In this document: positions 10,749 through 20,705 of the stretch, in pieces
Numbering within the stretch: position 1 is the stretch's first letter
How the letters are laid out: the number at the start of each line of letters is the position of its first letter
Source: Pyropia yezoensis
Lineage: Eukaryota; Rhodophyta; Bangiophyceae; Bangiales; Bangiaceae
Reading direction: 5' to 3'
Length of the DNA stretch: 64,000 bases
Assembly: GCA_009829735.1 (NCBI GenBank)
Contig: CM020618.1
Span: forward strand, 4,586,882 to 4,650,881
Position numbers and translations under genes: made by a program
The notes under the pieces: generated by a model
What the model saw: the letters and a program-made list of their open reading frames with translations, nothing else
Databases searched by the model: none
What the model was told of the DNA's origin: nothing

Positions 10749-10808
10749 CAGCCGAAACGTGCCGTCGCTGCCTACCAGCTGGTAGGCAGCGACGGCGCAT
10801 TTCGGCTG
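10749..10808. repeat. 60-bp near-perfect palindrome without spacer
   Basis: The two 30-base arms meet at the centre 10778/10779 (ACCAG|CTGGT). They pair at 27 of 30 positions; the three mismatches are adjacent, at 10758-10760 and their partners. Confidence 0.9.
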
Positions 10809-10979
10809 CAGGTGTTGGCCTGTGGGTGCGCTTGGGCGCCGCGACGGCCCAGGCCGCCGCGCCATCGCAGCAGCACCCACGCGGGCGACAGCCGCACGCG
10901 GCGCCCTCGGAAAAACGCCGCAGCGATCGCGCTCCGAGCAGCGCGTGAACAGACCCGCGGCCACCACCATCCCGCTCTA

Positions 10980-11720
10980 GCCATCCCCCAAGAATAGCAC
11001 CTCCGCCGCCACAGTTGCACGCGGAGACCGCCTCAAGAATACTCCGCCTCCGCACCGTCCCGCCCTGATCCGCCCACGAAAGGTACCGGCGTCGCCACCC
11101 ACCCGTCATCCCACCCCAAAGGAAATCACAGCCGCAGCCAGCGTCCTGCCCGGGCAATGCCCTCCCCACGCCCCACAAGAGACCGCATCTGCCAACCTCA
11201 TTCCCCCATACCCCCCCAGGCAACAGCACCGCCGCAGCCACCAACCCCCCGCCCCCCCCCTAAGAAGACAACGGTGCCACCACCCACCCCCAGTCGCCCC
11301 CAAAAATAACACCGCCGCCGCCACTGTCCCGCCCCGAGCCGCGGAAGAGCACCGCCGCCACCGCCCCACCGCCTCACCCGCCAAGAAAGCACCGCCACCA
11401 CCACCGTCCCACCCCGGCCCCACCGATAAGAACACCCCCGCCGCCATCGCCGCGCCACCACCCCACCAATGAAGCACCGCCGCCGCCACTGTCCCGCTAC
11501 CCCCTGACGACAAGAACGCCGCGGCCTCCGGCGTCCTGCCCCCCCTCCTCAGAAAAAGAGAGCCACAGCAAGCGTCCCACCGCGCCCCAACATAGAAAAA
11601 CACCACGAATGCCACCAATCCACCCCCCCCCCCCATAAGAGCAACGCCGCCCCAGCCGTCCCACCCCCCATCCACAAGGAAAATCCGCCGCCACCGTCCC
11701 CTCCCTCCCCCCTAACAGGT
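10980..11720. repeat. Degenerate minisatellite of about 42 bp
   Basis: About 17 units spaced 40-44 bases apart, each centred on an AAGAACACCGCCGCCACC-like core followed by GTCCCRCC. Core positions include about 11302, 11343, 11383, 11425, 11467, 11511, 11553, 11592, 11635 and 11674. ORFs through it (for example 11106-11675 minus) reflect only the repeat (Gly/Val/Trp-rich 14-residue units). No gene is supported here. Confidence 0.8.
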
Positions 11721-11893
11721 TCGGGCGGTCACTGTTCCCGCGCACTCGCGCCCTCTTCCGCCGTTGCGCCACATTACCATCTTCTCTCTTTCACCTTCCA
11801 ACGATCCTCTTCACCCCTCTCTGTTCCGTCCTGGCCCACCATCATGAGCTGGCAGCCTCTTCTTGACCGCCCGGCGTACAGCTGTGTCCCCTC

Positions 11894-12301
11894 ATGCTGG
11901 CCACGGCTGTCACGGAGGTGCCCGCTGACATGCTAGCTCCCTCAGAGGGCGCGCCCCCAGACGCCACGGACAGCGACGGTGGCGCCATGGGCGGGGACGC
12001 CTTCCCGCCTGCTCCGACGGAAGAGCCCATCTGGGACGACTATGGCGGCGGCTCGCCCTACCCCCCCATCCCCGACGGCAGCGAGGACGATGGCCCGGCC
12101 GACAGCGAGGGGGAGCTCCAAGACCCGCCCGTCGAGGCCACCCCCGCCGCCGACGCGGCGTGTGCTGACTTGGGCGGCGCCTGCCACCGGCTGACCCCGT
12201 GCTGCGACGAGGAGGCGGGCACCGCCGTGTGTGCGGCGGCGGCCGAGGGGGGGGAAGACCACCCGACGACGGGCCACTGCATGCGGGCGGTGGCCATGTG
12301 A
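11894..12301 (+). CDS. Truncated acidic Cys-containing protein, left copy
   Basis: A 135-codon ORF matching the last 130 or so residues of the right-arm gene (57191-57853, minus) almost residue for residue. The duplication edge cuts off the N-terminal 90 residues, including the hydrophobic leader. The ATG at 11894 corresponds to a Thr codon (ACG) in the full copy, so this start is new. The protein has two EPIWDDY/IWDDYGG-like acidic motifs in the full copy but only one here, then six Cys in C-x6-C-x5-CC-like spacing near the C-terminus. Without a leader it may be non-functional. Function unknown. Confidence 0.5.
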   Translation: MLATAVTEVPADMLAPSEGAPPDATDSDGGAMGGDAFPPAPTEEPIWDDYGGGSPYPPIPDGSEDDGPADSEGELQDPPVEATPAADAACADLGGACHRLTPCCDEEAGTAVCAAAAEGGEDHPTTGHCMRAVAM

Positions 12302-12505
12302 GGGAGGGAAGGGTGTCAGGTGGTGGGGGGGGACGCGGGGGGTGGATTCGGGGGGAGGGAACCGTAGGGGTTTGGACCAACGTGCGGGGGCGGGAGGGGG
12401 GGTGAGGCGTCGGCGGGGAGCTATGTACCCGCTGACGGGAGATACATTTGACTGGCGCGTGCAACGTGGGGCGCGGTCAAACTAGACCTACCCCATCGAC
12501 TCACC

Positions 12506-14140
12506 CTATCCGTAAGGGGTGTAGTACCCCCCCCCGGCCACACACACGCGCTCCTGTCCCCCCCCCGCCGCCTCGCAGGTGAGACCGTCGACGCAGCCTG
12601 CCGGGCCATCCACCAAACACGACTGCCCCAGCTCCGCCCGCCGCACGCACCGCCGAACGAGTTCCGCCTCCTCCTCCCATTCGCCCCTCCCACGGGACGG
12701 TGCGGCGGGGGAGCACGTGTAGTTGTCCCAGCACACCCGCCCCACCCCGTCACACGACTGCCCCGGCGGCTCCCATGTCACGCACCGGGGGGCGCTGCGG
12801 CGGCCGCCGCCCCCCCCCCCGTACCCGTCGCCCAGCAGCAGCACCGTGTGGCAGCTCGCATCCTCACGGCACGGCACCGGCGGCGCGCCAGGCGCGGCGG
12901 CAGCCTCCCCACACGCCTCGCCCCGCGCCACGGCGACGACGCACACGCGGGCCGCCGCGGGGGCGGCGCCGCCGCCGTCCTCACCGGGCACGGCGTCGCG
13001 GCAGACGAGGTGCTGCGCGCCAGCCGGCTCCCCCGTCGCACAGTCCCCGTCGCCACCACACGATGAGCCTGCGCCAGGAATGGGCGCCACCGCCGTGGGC
13101 GTCGGCGTCGGCATTGGCGTCAGCGTCGGCGTTGGCGTCGGCGTCGCCGCCCCGCCGCCGCCCGCCGACGCCGGGCGGCTGTCCATCGGCCGACAGATGC
13201 CGTGGCCAGGCCTTGAGACCGGCGTCATCCCCTCCTCCCAGTCACTGATGCACGCCAGGTTGCCAGGCTCCCGCGGGTCGCAGTAAGTGTCGCGCCCGCA
13301 GTACTCCCCCTCCCGAGCGGTCGACACACACCGGCGGGGCCCCCCATCTTCGAGGGAGCACACCTCGTTGAGGGCGCACGTTTCCAAACTGCCCGTCACG
13401 GGACAGACGAATGGCGGGCGGTCGCCAATCGGGCGGCAGACGCCGCCCAGCTCCGCACCCACCGTCGGCACCACCCCCGCCGCGGTCCGGGTGCCGGCGC
13501 GTTCACAAAACAGGTCTTGCCCACAGACCACCGACGCGTAGCTGTCGCACCCCTCGTTCAAGCCCGCCACCCGCAGACAGAGGCGGAGGTCAAATCCGTC
13601 GGTGAGGATGCCACCCGACGGGCGATAGGCCGGCTCACACACCAGGCCCGGGGCGCACGGCAGGGCTGTCGGCGGCGCACTCCACGTGCCACAGTCGTCC
13701 CCCAGCCCAATCCCCCCCGCGGGGAGGTCGCCCACGGCGGTACAGGCGCCGCCGACGCACACCGCATTGTCCGCACAGATCTGGCCAACGCGCGGCGCGC
13801 ACGCGCCGCCGACGGGCGTCAGAACGACACAGCGGGCGGTGACAAAGCAGCGGCCACTACACTCACCAAACTGTGCGCACTGGTGGGCAGGGGCGCAAAA
13901 CGAGTCGACGGGGCCAAAGCGGCAGGGCCCAAACAGGTCGCGGTCCCACACGTCAAATACGCCAGGGGGGGGGGAGGTCCCCTCCCCAAGGGTGTCCGAC
14001 TGCCGTAGCGCCACCACCCCCCCGCTGGTAGAGGTCAAGGGGGGGGGGGGGGCGCCGCCGCCGCGAGTAACGGTGGCGGTGACGGCCGCAGCGGCGGCGG
14101 CGGCGGTGAGCGCCCCGGCGACCAGCCGCAAGACGGCCAT
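12506..14140 (-). CDS. Secreted Cys-rich repeat protein, left copy
   Basis: About 544 residues if the ATG at 14140 is used. I prefer it to the upstream ATG at 14431 because a hydrophobic leader (LRLVAGALTAAAAAAAV) follows directly, as in a signal peptide, and the 97 residues before it are low complexity. The mature part has repeated Cys modules of the form G..C, x5-10, C, x4, L.C, loosely like Dickkopf or other extracellular disulfide-rich repeats. A (Thr-Pro)n hinge of about 16 residues splits it into two Cys-rich halves. The likely location is cell wall or extracellular. The TATA-like CTACATAAGG about 220 bases upstream is conserved in the other arm. Compared with the right copy it lacks about 12 residues, mostly before the first CLRV segment, while the 3' half is almost identical. 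Confidence 0.7.
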   Translation of the reverse strand: MAVLRLVAGALTAAAAAAAVTATVTRGGGAPPPPLTSTSGGVVALRQSDTLGEGTSPPPGVFDVWDRDLFGPCRFGPVDSFCAPAHQCAQFGECSGRCFVTARCVVLTPVGGACAPRVGQICADNAVCVGGACTAVGDLPAGGIGLGDDCGTWSAPPTALPCAPGLVCEPAYRPSGGILTDGFDLRLCLRVAGLNEGCDSYASVVCGQDLFCERAGTRTAAGVVPTVGAELGGVCRPIGDRPPFVCPVTGSLETCALNEVCSLEDGGPRRCVSTAREGEYCGRDTYCDPREPGNLACISDWEEGMTPVSRPGHGICRPMDSRPASAGGGGAATPTPTPTLTPMPTPTPTAVAPIPGAGSSCGGDGDCATGEPAGAQHLVCRDAVPGEDGGGAAPAAARVCVVAVARGEACGEAAAAPGAPPVPCREDASCHTVLLLGDGYGGGGGGRRSAPRCVTWEPPGQSCDGVGRVCWDNYTCSPAAPSRGRGEWEEEAELVRRCVRRAELGQSCLVDGPAGCVDGLTCEAAGGGQERVCVAGGGYYTPYG

Positions 14141-14984
14141 GGCGGTGGCCGCAGCCAAGCGCAGGAGGCGCAAGGGAGGGAGGGGGGGAGGAAGGGGGGA
14201 CCCGGCACGAGGGGACGGCCTTGGCGCCCCGTAGAGATGCTGAACACAGCCAGCTGCACACACGCAGTCAGAGGGGCGGACGGCGGGGGGGAAGGGTCTT
14301 GATGCGCCACCGTCGGGGGTGAGCAGCCCGCACTCCTCGTAGCTGCTTGACCTTATGTAGTGCCGTGGACGCGCGCCGTCTGTGACCTGTGCGCACAATA
14401 CGGGTGCGCGGCTGCGCGCTGCCAGTAGCAAGCGGTCCCTCCACTCCCCCTCCCATCAGCTCCATACTCCCACCCCCCACCTGCCCCCACCATCTCCCTC
14501 CCTCTAGCTCCCACCCCGCACCTTCCCACACGCTCCACCTCCACCGTCCCCCCCCCCCTCCCCCACCCCCTCCACCTGCCCACAACCCGCAAAGCCCATT
14601 ACACTCTGCTCTAAGGCCACCATTACCAGCCCGTTCCTCCGTGGCTGGGGTGACCGACAGACAAGAACAGCGCGGGCGGGGGGGGAGAGCGCGCACAGCA
14701 ACGCCGCGTAGTGATGCCCACGCTGGGAAGGCGGCCGCAGGAACCGAGGGCTGACGCCCCGCCGACCCCCTTCCCACGCCCTCCGCTCGCATCCTCTGCG
14801 TCGCATGCACCGGCAAGGGGACCGGTGGTCGCGAGGGAGGGGGCAGAGGAGGGGGGGCGGAGGCAGCGCGGGTGAAGGATGGTGTGACGGGGTCTCCGTG
14901 GAGGGGGTGACCATGGAAGAGAGATGAAGAATGGTGTGAGAGCGCAGACAACAACAGGCGTTCCGACGTTCCGAAAGCTTAATT

Positions 14985-15743
14985 TAGATATCAACGTGGC
15001 AGACGTTCATTGGAGGGTGGAGCTTGACGAACTCGCTTTCCGACTACCTTCGGGAGGTGGTTCTACCCACCGTGGCCCCTGTACGCGGAGGGCTTGACGA
15101 TCATCCGCTGCGGCCGAGTTGGCACAGCGATGGAGCGCATCTGGGGGCGCCTACGGGAGACGTTCCCCCGTAGGGTCGGGTTCCCTCCCGACTTCAAGAC
15201 GGACCAGTATGCCTTCCTTGACGACGAAGAGGTCGAAGACGTGCAGCGGGTCAAGAACTTATCGGCCCGCTGGGGAACCACCAAGGACCCCGGCGACAAG
15301 CCGACCTTCACCTGGGACGCGGTGGCAACTCGCCCCGCGTACCTACGTTCTATGGACATCCACCTGCATCACTTCGATGCACGGATGGAGAAGGATATCC
15401 GGCGAGGTCCCGAATTGGTGACCTCGGCTCGACTTGAGTTTGCGCAACAAGCGCCGGCGAGCAAAGAGTTAGTCTGCCCCAAGAAGCCCGAGTGGTGGCC
15501 TCAGGTTGAGGTCTCTTGTGGGTTTCCGGCAATGTTGCCGCAGTTGGTTGATCGCTTTGGCTCCGTCATGTTGACGGCTAGCCCGGACCACTTAGTGTTC
15601 GCCATATTGGCAACACTGTGGCTCCTCGAGGTCATGTCGACCTGGGTAGCGTGCGTACAGCGACGCGGGATGTTGTGGCACTTGTCACCCCGCATGATCC
15701 AAGGTTTGGTGCAGCTTACCCCTCGGCTAGTTGCTGAGGAGTA
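14985..15743 (+). pseudogene. ORF-X, 5' part, interrupted by retrotransposon E1
   Basis: A plus-strand coding remnant. From about 15054 it is open in one frame up to the E1 insertion; the preceding 60 bases (VADVHWRVELDEL) are coding-like in another frame, so one frameshift lies near 15050. No ATG start is seen, and the 5' end abuts the inverted-duplication arm. Removing E1 with one copy of its target duplication lets the frame continue at 36145. Composition is normal. The segment encoded at 15673-15735 (LWHLSPRMIQGLVQLTPRL) resembles a motif in the antisense ORFs of E1 and E2 (see 28131-30500 and 33276-35390), so ORF-X may be an older member of that family. Biochemical function unknown. Confidence 0.55.
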
Positions 15744-16319
15744 CGTAGCATCCCTGGCCCCGACTTGGCGCCGACCCGGGATTGCGACCAGAGGGCACCA
15801 GGTGCCAGAACGCGCCCGCCGCGTGGTAATGGTTGGCGGCCCTGGCCCGTGCCCGGCACTGGGATGCGGTGGACTACGCTACCCACACGACACGTGAGAG
15901 AGGGATTTCTGATGGATTTTTGCGTATTTGTGAGGGACTTGATTGGAGAGAATTTGAGTGTGAGATTAGTGAGTGGGAATAGAATTAGTAGTGATAATGG
16001 CCCCCGACCTGACGAGGTTAGACTCGGGTCGGGGCCACTCGGGGGTATGGGGGGGCTACCTGGCCAACGTGCCGAGGCTCCCCCAAATGCACGTTAAGAG
16101 GGACAGGGAGGCGCCCTTGGCCCGCGCCGTCAGGAAAAAGACAACTGCGCGTTTGCTTTCCTCTTCCCCGTGTGCACTACCGTGCGTATCTGTTTGCTCT
16201 GTGGGCAGGCACGTGAGGTAACAGGCATACCACTCTCTTAGTTCCCCTTTCTGTGTTACCTGTCCCTTTCCCCAGAGAGATATTGACACGTGTCTGAGAG
16301 GATCGAGTTTTATACCACA
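15744..16319 (+). repeat. E1 5' LTR
   Basis: Matches 35569-36139. It begins CGTAGCATCC here and TGTAGCATCC in the 3' copy, and ends ACCACA. The canonical TG start is changed to CG in this copy. It has an inserted ACGAC near 15888 relative to the 3' LTR. An internal hairpin at 15998-16037 (TGGCCCCCGACC against GGTCGGGGCCA, one bulge) is kept in both copies and could be a 3'-end signal. Confidence 0.92.
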
Positions 16320-16323
16320 TATT

Positions 16324-16342
16324 TGGTGGAGCAGCAGGGGAT
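16324..16342 (+). other. E1 primer-binding-site-like sequence
   Basis: TGGTGGAGCAGCAGGGG starts four bases after the LTR. TGG would pair with a tRNA 3' CCA end, and the complement continues into a plausible acceptor stem and T-arm. E2 has the related block TGGAGCCGCAGGGGA at the same place. The tRNA is not identified. Confidence 0.55.
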
Positions 16343-16528
16343 TGGAGTGTTTGAGAAGAGACATTTGGGAGCAGCGGTTGGGTTGTTCCTGTTCTGTCTT
16401 TTTCTGCGGTTTGGGAATTATTTGCACCAGTTCACGGGAATCCCATTCCTGGCTCCCCAACCCCTCTTTTGTGGTCTTGCGATCTTTGGACACGCAGACA
16501 ACTGGACTGTGGCTGTCCAGAGACCAAC

Positions 16529-18289
16529 ATGGCTACCCTCCCTGGCACGAAGGTGCCCGAAGGGGTAGACTCCGCGTCCCTTGACGCATCCCTGGTCACC
16601 GCGGGGGACGGTGCCAAACCCGGCGTTCTCCCTACGGGCGAAGCAGACCTGGGCGTGACACCCGGTAGCGGACTGGAGTCTACAGGCGGCCAAGTACCTC
16701 CTGCTCCAGTTCCTCCGGCTGTCCCTCCTGTGGGAGCCACCCCAGGGTCAACGGCGTTTGCGTCCGCTTGCAGCAGACGTCTCCCTCCTGTCGGTTGTAC
16801 TCCTCAACCTCCAGGGATAGCCCCTGGTGTGCTTACTCCTGGACCTACACATGGCGGCTGGGTGTATACACCTCTTCCTGTGGGCGCTAGCAGTGCCAGA
16901 GGCACCGCCATGACTGGTTCTACGGGTTCTTCTGAGACCTCGACTCCTGGGACCGGCCAAGCTTTTCCTCCCCTTGCGTCCTATGGGGCGGGGAGCTCCA
17001 AGACCGGTAACCGGAGCAGCTGGAGGCGTCGGCGTCGTCGCCGTCGCTCTAGCACCAGCGAGACTAGTTCCTCCAGCTCTGAGGAGGGATACGACTGGGA
17101 CGCAACCCCTGGTCCCACCCGGCGCAGGCTAGTCGAGTTTGACTTCCCTGCCCACCAAGTGGGGGATGCCACCCTGAGCAAGGTCACGTATTGGGGCAAC
17201 TACCGGCTGGATAACCAAGACCAAGGTTACACCCGGAAGATGGCCAAGAAGATGGCATCCCTGAACCTGCGCATGCAGCCGAGCTTCGGGGGCCATCCTA
17301 AGTTTTCTGGGAAGAGGCCGGCGCTTATCTTTGCCTTCCTGCGCCGGTTTGTCAAGGCATGCAACGACAGGGATGTGTCTGAGGGCAAGGCATTCTACCT
17401 CCTGGTTAACTTCATGACCGGAGAAGCGGAACAGCGGTTCGCACAGGTTCTACCAGACTCAGCCGGACACATAGTTGGGCGTACCGTTGGGAGCTACCCG
17501 GAAGCGGTCAACTGGTTCCTGTCCAACTACGCTGACGCGGACTCCCTGCGCAAGGCAGTGGGCAAGTTGAACAGGGCAACCATGGAACGACAAGAGTCTG
17601 AAGAGGCCTTCGACCGCCGTGTCCGGGAGACGAGCGAGGCTTGTGGCAACGTTTACCCTGAGGACAGGCTAAAGATGATCTTCTCGGAAGGGCCTCCTGA
17701 ATACCTTCAAGTGGACGCGGGGAACTACAACCAGGAACATCAAGAACATACCTTCCAGCAGTTGATGGCCTACACCCAGGGCAAGTGCCGGCAAGCTAAG
17801 GCCCTTCAAGCTCCCATGGTATCAACTCCCAAGCCGTTGTCGCGAGTTCGTCCCGGGCCCGACAAGTATAAGGGAGGTGATAGCCCTGTACCGGTACTCG
17901 CAGTTGGCGAGGCCTCACCCGCGGGGTCAGGAGACAAGTGGGGCGGCTTCGTTTCTAAGGAGCAACCTTCCCTAGTCGCCCCCAAGCAGGTCAAGAACCA
18001 GCGATTCCGGTCTTGTTGGCTGTGCAAGAAGGAGGACCACATGTCCTACCAGTGCCCGACCATTCCCAAGGACCTCCAGGAAAAGCTCAAGCGTCAAGGA
18101 CTGGTGTTTGCAAAGGCAGTCAACTGGGCTGACCGGCGAGCACCCTCCAAGATGGACAAGGCACAGGTACACGCAATCCGGGTGGCAACCTTGCAGAGCA
18201 TCACGGAGGCTCTGGCAAGGGAAGCTCCTACGGACTTTGACCTGGAGACCGAAACATCTAAGGAAACGTCGGACCCGGGAAACGAGTAG
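16529..18289 (+). CDS. gag: E1 gag polyprotein
   Basis: 586 residues from the ATG at 16529. Structural capsid/nucleocapsid protein of the retrotransposon. The order is a Pro/Ser/Gly-rich N-terminus (to about 150), a short basic-Ser segment (RRRRRRRSSTSETSSSS), a retrotransposon gag/capsid-like helical domain (about 210-420), and one zinc knuckle C-x2-C-x4-H-x4-C (CWLCKKEDHMSYQC, 18014-18055) that would bind RNA. It ends GNE-stop like E2 gag, and its last codons form a -1 slippery site. The frame is intact, unlike most of this element. Confidence 0.9.
   Translation: MATLPGTKVPEGVDSASLDASLVTAGDGAKPGVLPTGEADLGVTPGSGLESTGGQVPPAPVPPAVPPVGATPGSTAFASACSRRLPPVGCTPQPPGIAPGVLTPGPTHGGWVYTPLPVGASSARGTAMTGSTGSSETSTPGTGQAFPPLASYGAGSSKTGNRSSWRRRRRRRRSSTSETSSSSSEEGYDWDATPGPTRRRLVEFDFPAHQVGDATLSKVTYWGNYRLDNQDQGYTRKMAKKMASLNLRMQPSFGGHPKFSGKRPALIFAFLRRFVKACNDRDVSEGKAFYLLVNFMTGEAEQRFAQVLPDSAGHIVGRTVGSYPEAVNWFLSNYADADSLRKAVGKLNRATMERQESEEAFDRRVRETSEACGNVYPEDRLKMIFSEGPPEYLQVDAGNYNQEHQEHTFQQLMAYTQGKCRQAKALQAPMVSTPKPLSRVRPGPDKYKGGDSPVPVLAVGEASPAGSGDKWGGFVSKEQPSLVAPKQVKNQRFRSCWLCKKEDHMSYQCPTIPKDLQEKLKRQGLVFAKAVNWADRRAPSKMDKAQVHAIRVATLQSITEALAREAPTDFDLETETSKETSDPGNE
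18277..18283 (+). promoter_or_regulatory. Candidate -1 ribosomal frameshift site, E1 gag-pol
   Basis: GGGAAAC sits in exact X-XXY-YYZ phase for gag (G GGA AAC), followed by GAG TAG. Slipping back one base gives a frame open from 18283 through the protease leader (ATG 18433, MLVLRKENLKI). The same heptamer in the same phase ends E2 gag. Confidence 0.7.
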
Positions 18290-20705
18290 GGCAGGCGCTC
18301 TCCCCAAGTGTCTTCCCGAATCTCCGACGGCAGGGTACTTCTACCCGTTCTCCCCTTGCGTGCCGGGCGAAAGGACGGCAGTTACCTGCTCAACTGGCAG
18401 CCGCCTGGACACCCTGTCTGATCAAGGGGACCATGCTTGTCCTGCGTAAGGAAAACCTCAAGATCAATGCTCGTATGCGCGTGGGGGATAGCCTTTCCCC
18501 AAGCTGTTACTCCGGTGGTTGACACGGGAGCCGGACCAAGCGTCATCACTGAAGACCTGCTACCTCCGGGCTGGCATCGACATGCCTGGAGAGCTCCTAC
18601 CAAGACCCGGATTGTGGACGCTTCGGGTCAAACCCTACGACCGCTTGGCCGCCTTCCTGTCGCCATCTATGTCAACAATGAACCAATGCTTTTGCCCTTC
18701 CTAGTAGTCAAGACTCTCTCAGTCTCCCTCATCCTAGGCTGGGACCTACAAAAGCAGCATGTCAAGAGTATCCTGCCAGGAGAAGGAAAGGTACAGTTCA
18801 ATCATGGGTTTGTGTCGCTGGTGATGGAGCATCTGGACGCCAAGGTTCGTGTAATCAAGAACAAGAAGGATCGCATCCCACCCTCTACCTTGACTCTCTT
18901 CAAACCGGTGCTCCTACCTCCTCGTTCGGAGACCAAGGTTCAAGTGACCACCCGGACTACGGGTCAATGCCTGATCTACGGACGTAAGAAATTTCTGGCG
19001 AAACACCGGTTATACTTGGCCCACGGACATCACAAGAGGGTAGAGAGGCACAACCCATTCTCGGTGCTAATCGTCAACGTGAGCCGGAAGCCGAAAACTC
19101 TTGCCAAGGGCACTCGAGTTGGAACAGCAGAACCTTATCGAGGGTCTGCCCATGCCGTGAGCAAGGAAGACCTCTTGAACCTGCAACAAGAACTGGCATC
19201 CAACCTGACGGCCCTAGACGTACCTCCGGGACAAGAGCAGGCTGGCAGCGTTACTCCAAAACCCGACCAAGCACCACCCAGGATGCCGAATATCAGCCAA
19301 GAAAATGTCCCTCCCGACCTGAAGGAAGCACTGGAGAAGCTTCTCCAGGAATATCGGCACCTGTGGTCTGGAGAACTGGGCAAGATGGACGCCACCCTAC
19401 ACCGGATTCAAGTCAAGCCAGATGCCAAGCCAGTGCACCTGCAACCGTACCGGGCTGGAACACATCGCCGCGATGAGATTGAGAAGCAGGTTAACAAAAT
19501 GCTCAAGATGGATGTTATCGAGCCGTCTGATGGCGAGTGGGCCTTCCCGGTGGTAGCCGTCCCGAAACCTGGCGGTCACTTCCGCTTCTGCGTTGACTAC
19601 AGGCGCCTGAACGAGATGACTGTCAAGGATGTATACCCGATACCCCGGATGGATGATTGCATTGACTTCCTTGGTGATGCCACCTTCTTCTCGACGCTGG
19701 ATTGTAATGCCGGCCACTGGCAGATCCCTCAGGCTGACGAGGACAAGGACAAGACCACCTTCACGTGCCTTATGGGGCTATTCCGGTGCAACAGTCTTCC
19801 TTTTGGTCTCACCAATGCTCCGGCTACCTTCCAGAGAGCCCTTGACATCATCCTGTCGGGGCCAAGGTGGAGAACATACTTGGTCTACCTGAACGACATT
19901 ATCGTTACCTCTAAGACCCCGGCGGAACACCTAGAGCACCTTCGAGAGGTCCTGGCTCTCCTGTCCAAGGCTGGAATTACCCTGAAGGCCGAGAAGTGCC
20001 GCCTGTTTGAGACTGAAGTGGAGTACCTGGGGCACGTGCTGAGTCCGGCGGAGCTCCGGGTCAACGAGAAGAATATCAAGGTTCTCCGGCATGCCCGGCA
20101 ACCTAAGACGCAGACGGAACTCACGAGCTTTCTGGGTGTGTGCAACGTCTACCGCCGGTTCGTACGGAACTATGCCCCGATTGCCCGGCCATCGACCAAG
20201 CTCACCAGCAAGAAGCTCCCCGCACAGCTCCCAGTGTTCGACGAGAAGCAGACCGCTGCCTTCGAGGAGCTCAAGAAGCGCCTGACGACGACTCCAGTAC
20301 TGGCGTTACCCAAGCGGGAAGGCCAATTTGTTCTAGAGACTGATGCCTGTGGCGTCCAGGTGGGGTGCTCTCTACTCCGGCAGCAACCTGATGGGCACTT
20401 CCTCCCGATAGGCTACTACAGTCGCGTCCTGACTCCAGCCGAGAAGAATTATTCCACGACGGAGCGCGAGTGCTTGGCGGTCGTGTGGGCTTGCTTCCTG
20501 TTACGTCCATGTCTTGAAGGACAAGAGTTCCTCATCCGGACGGACCACGCCAGCCTAAGGTGGCTGCTATGTATGGACAGCAGCCAAGGAAGGGTCGCCC
20601 GGTGGCGCCTACGCCTCTCGGAATTCAAGTACAAGGTGTGCACCAGAGCAGGGAGGGAGCACCACTGCGCCGACACCATCTCCCGGTTGGAGACTCGTGC
20701 AGCCG
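18283..20705 (+). pseudogene. pol: E1 pol, proximal part: protease, reverse transcriptase, RNase H
   Basis: The -1 frame from the gag slippery site runs open to about 18495, where the reading must shift by one base to reach the aspartic protease motif (VVDTGAGPS); this is probably a mutation. Then come RT (FRFCVDYRRLNEMTVKDVYP, LPFGLTNAPATF) and RNase H (ETDAC, TERECLAVVWA, RTDHASLRWLL). The RT active site reads YLND (AAC at 19892-19894) where chromoviruses have YLDD, so a metal-binding Asp is lost. The frame ends at 20708-20710 only because E2 begins at 20706. With E2 removed it joins in frame to the integrase part at 31460. Enzymatically dead as it stands. Confidence 0.9.
20701..20705 (+). 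other. Target-site duplication of E2, left copy (AGCCG)
   Basis: AGCCG precedes the E2 5' LTR and the identical AGCCG (31455-31459) follows its 3' LTR. This fixes the element's ends to the base and proves insertion into E1 pol. Confidence 0.95.

Larger units (their letters stand above)
11893..14985. repeat. Left arm of a 3-kb inverted duplication
   Basis: This segment reappears in reverse complement at about 54510-57601. It carries a convergent gene pair: a Cys-rich protein (minus) and an acidic Cys-containing protein (plus). The inner break lies near 14985 and is fuzzy, with small indels; the outer break near 11893 falls inside the second gene. About 39.5 kb separates the arms, and the nested retrotransposons and the transposase gene sit between them. 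Confidence 0.9.

Noticed and set aside
14950-15005. Shared ATCAACGTGGCA in left and right arm flanks as an insertion signature
   Set aside because: It is in direct, not inverted, orientation relative to the arms and only 12 bases long; probably chance.
15766-15795. TGGCGCCGACCCGGGATTGC as a tRNA primer-binding site or tRNA fragment
   Set aside because: It lies inside the LTR and is repeated in the 3' LTR at 35592; the PBS should follow the LTR, where a better candidate exists.
15094-15897. ORF-X read through into E1 as one 267-residue protein
   Set aside because: The last 50 codons are LTR sequence; the real frame continues beyond E1 at 36145.
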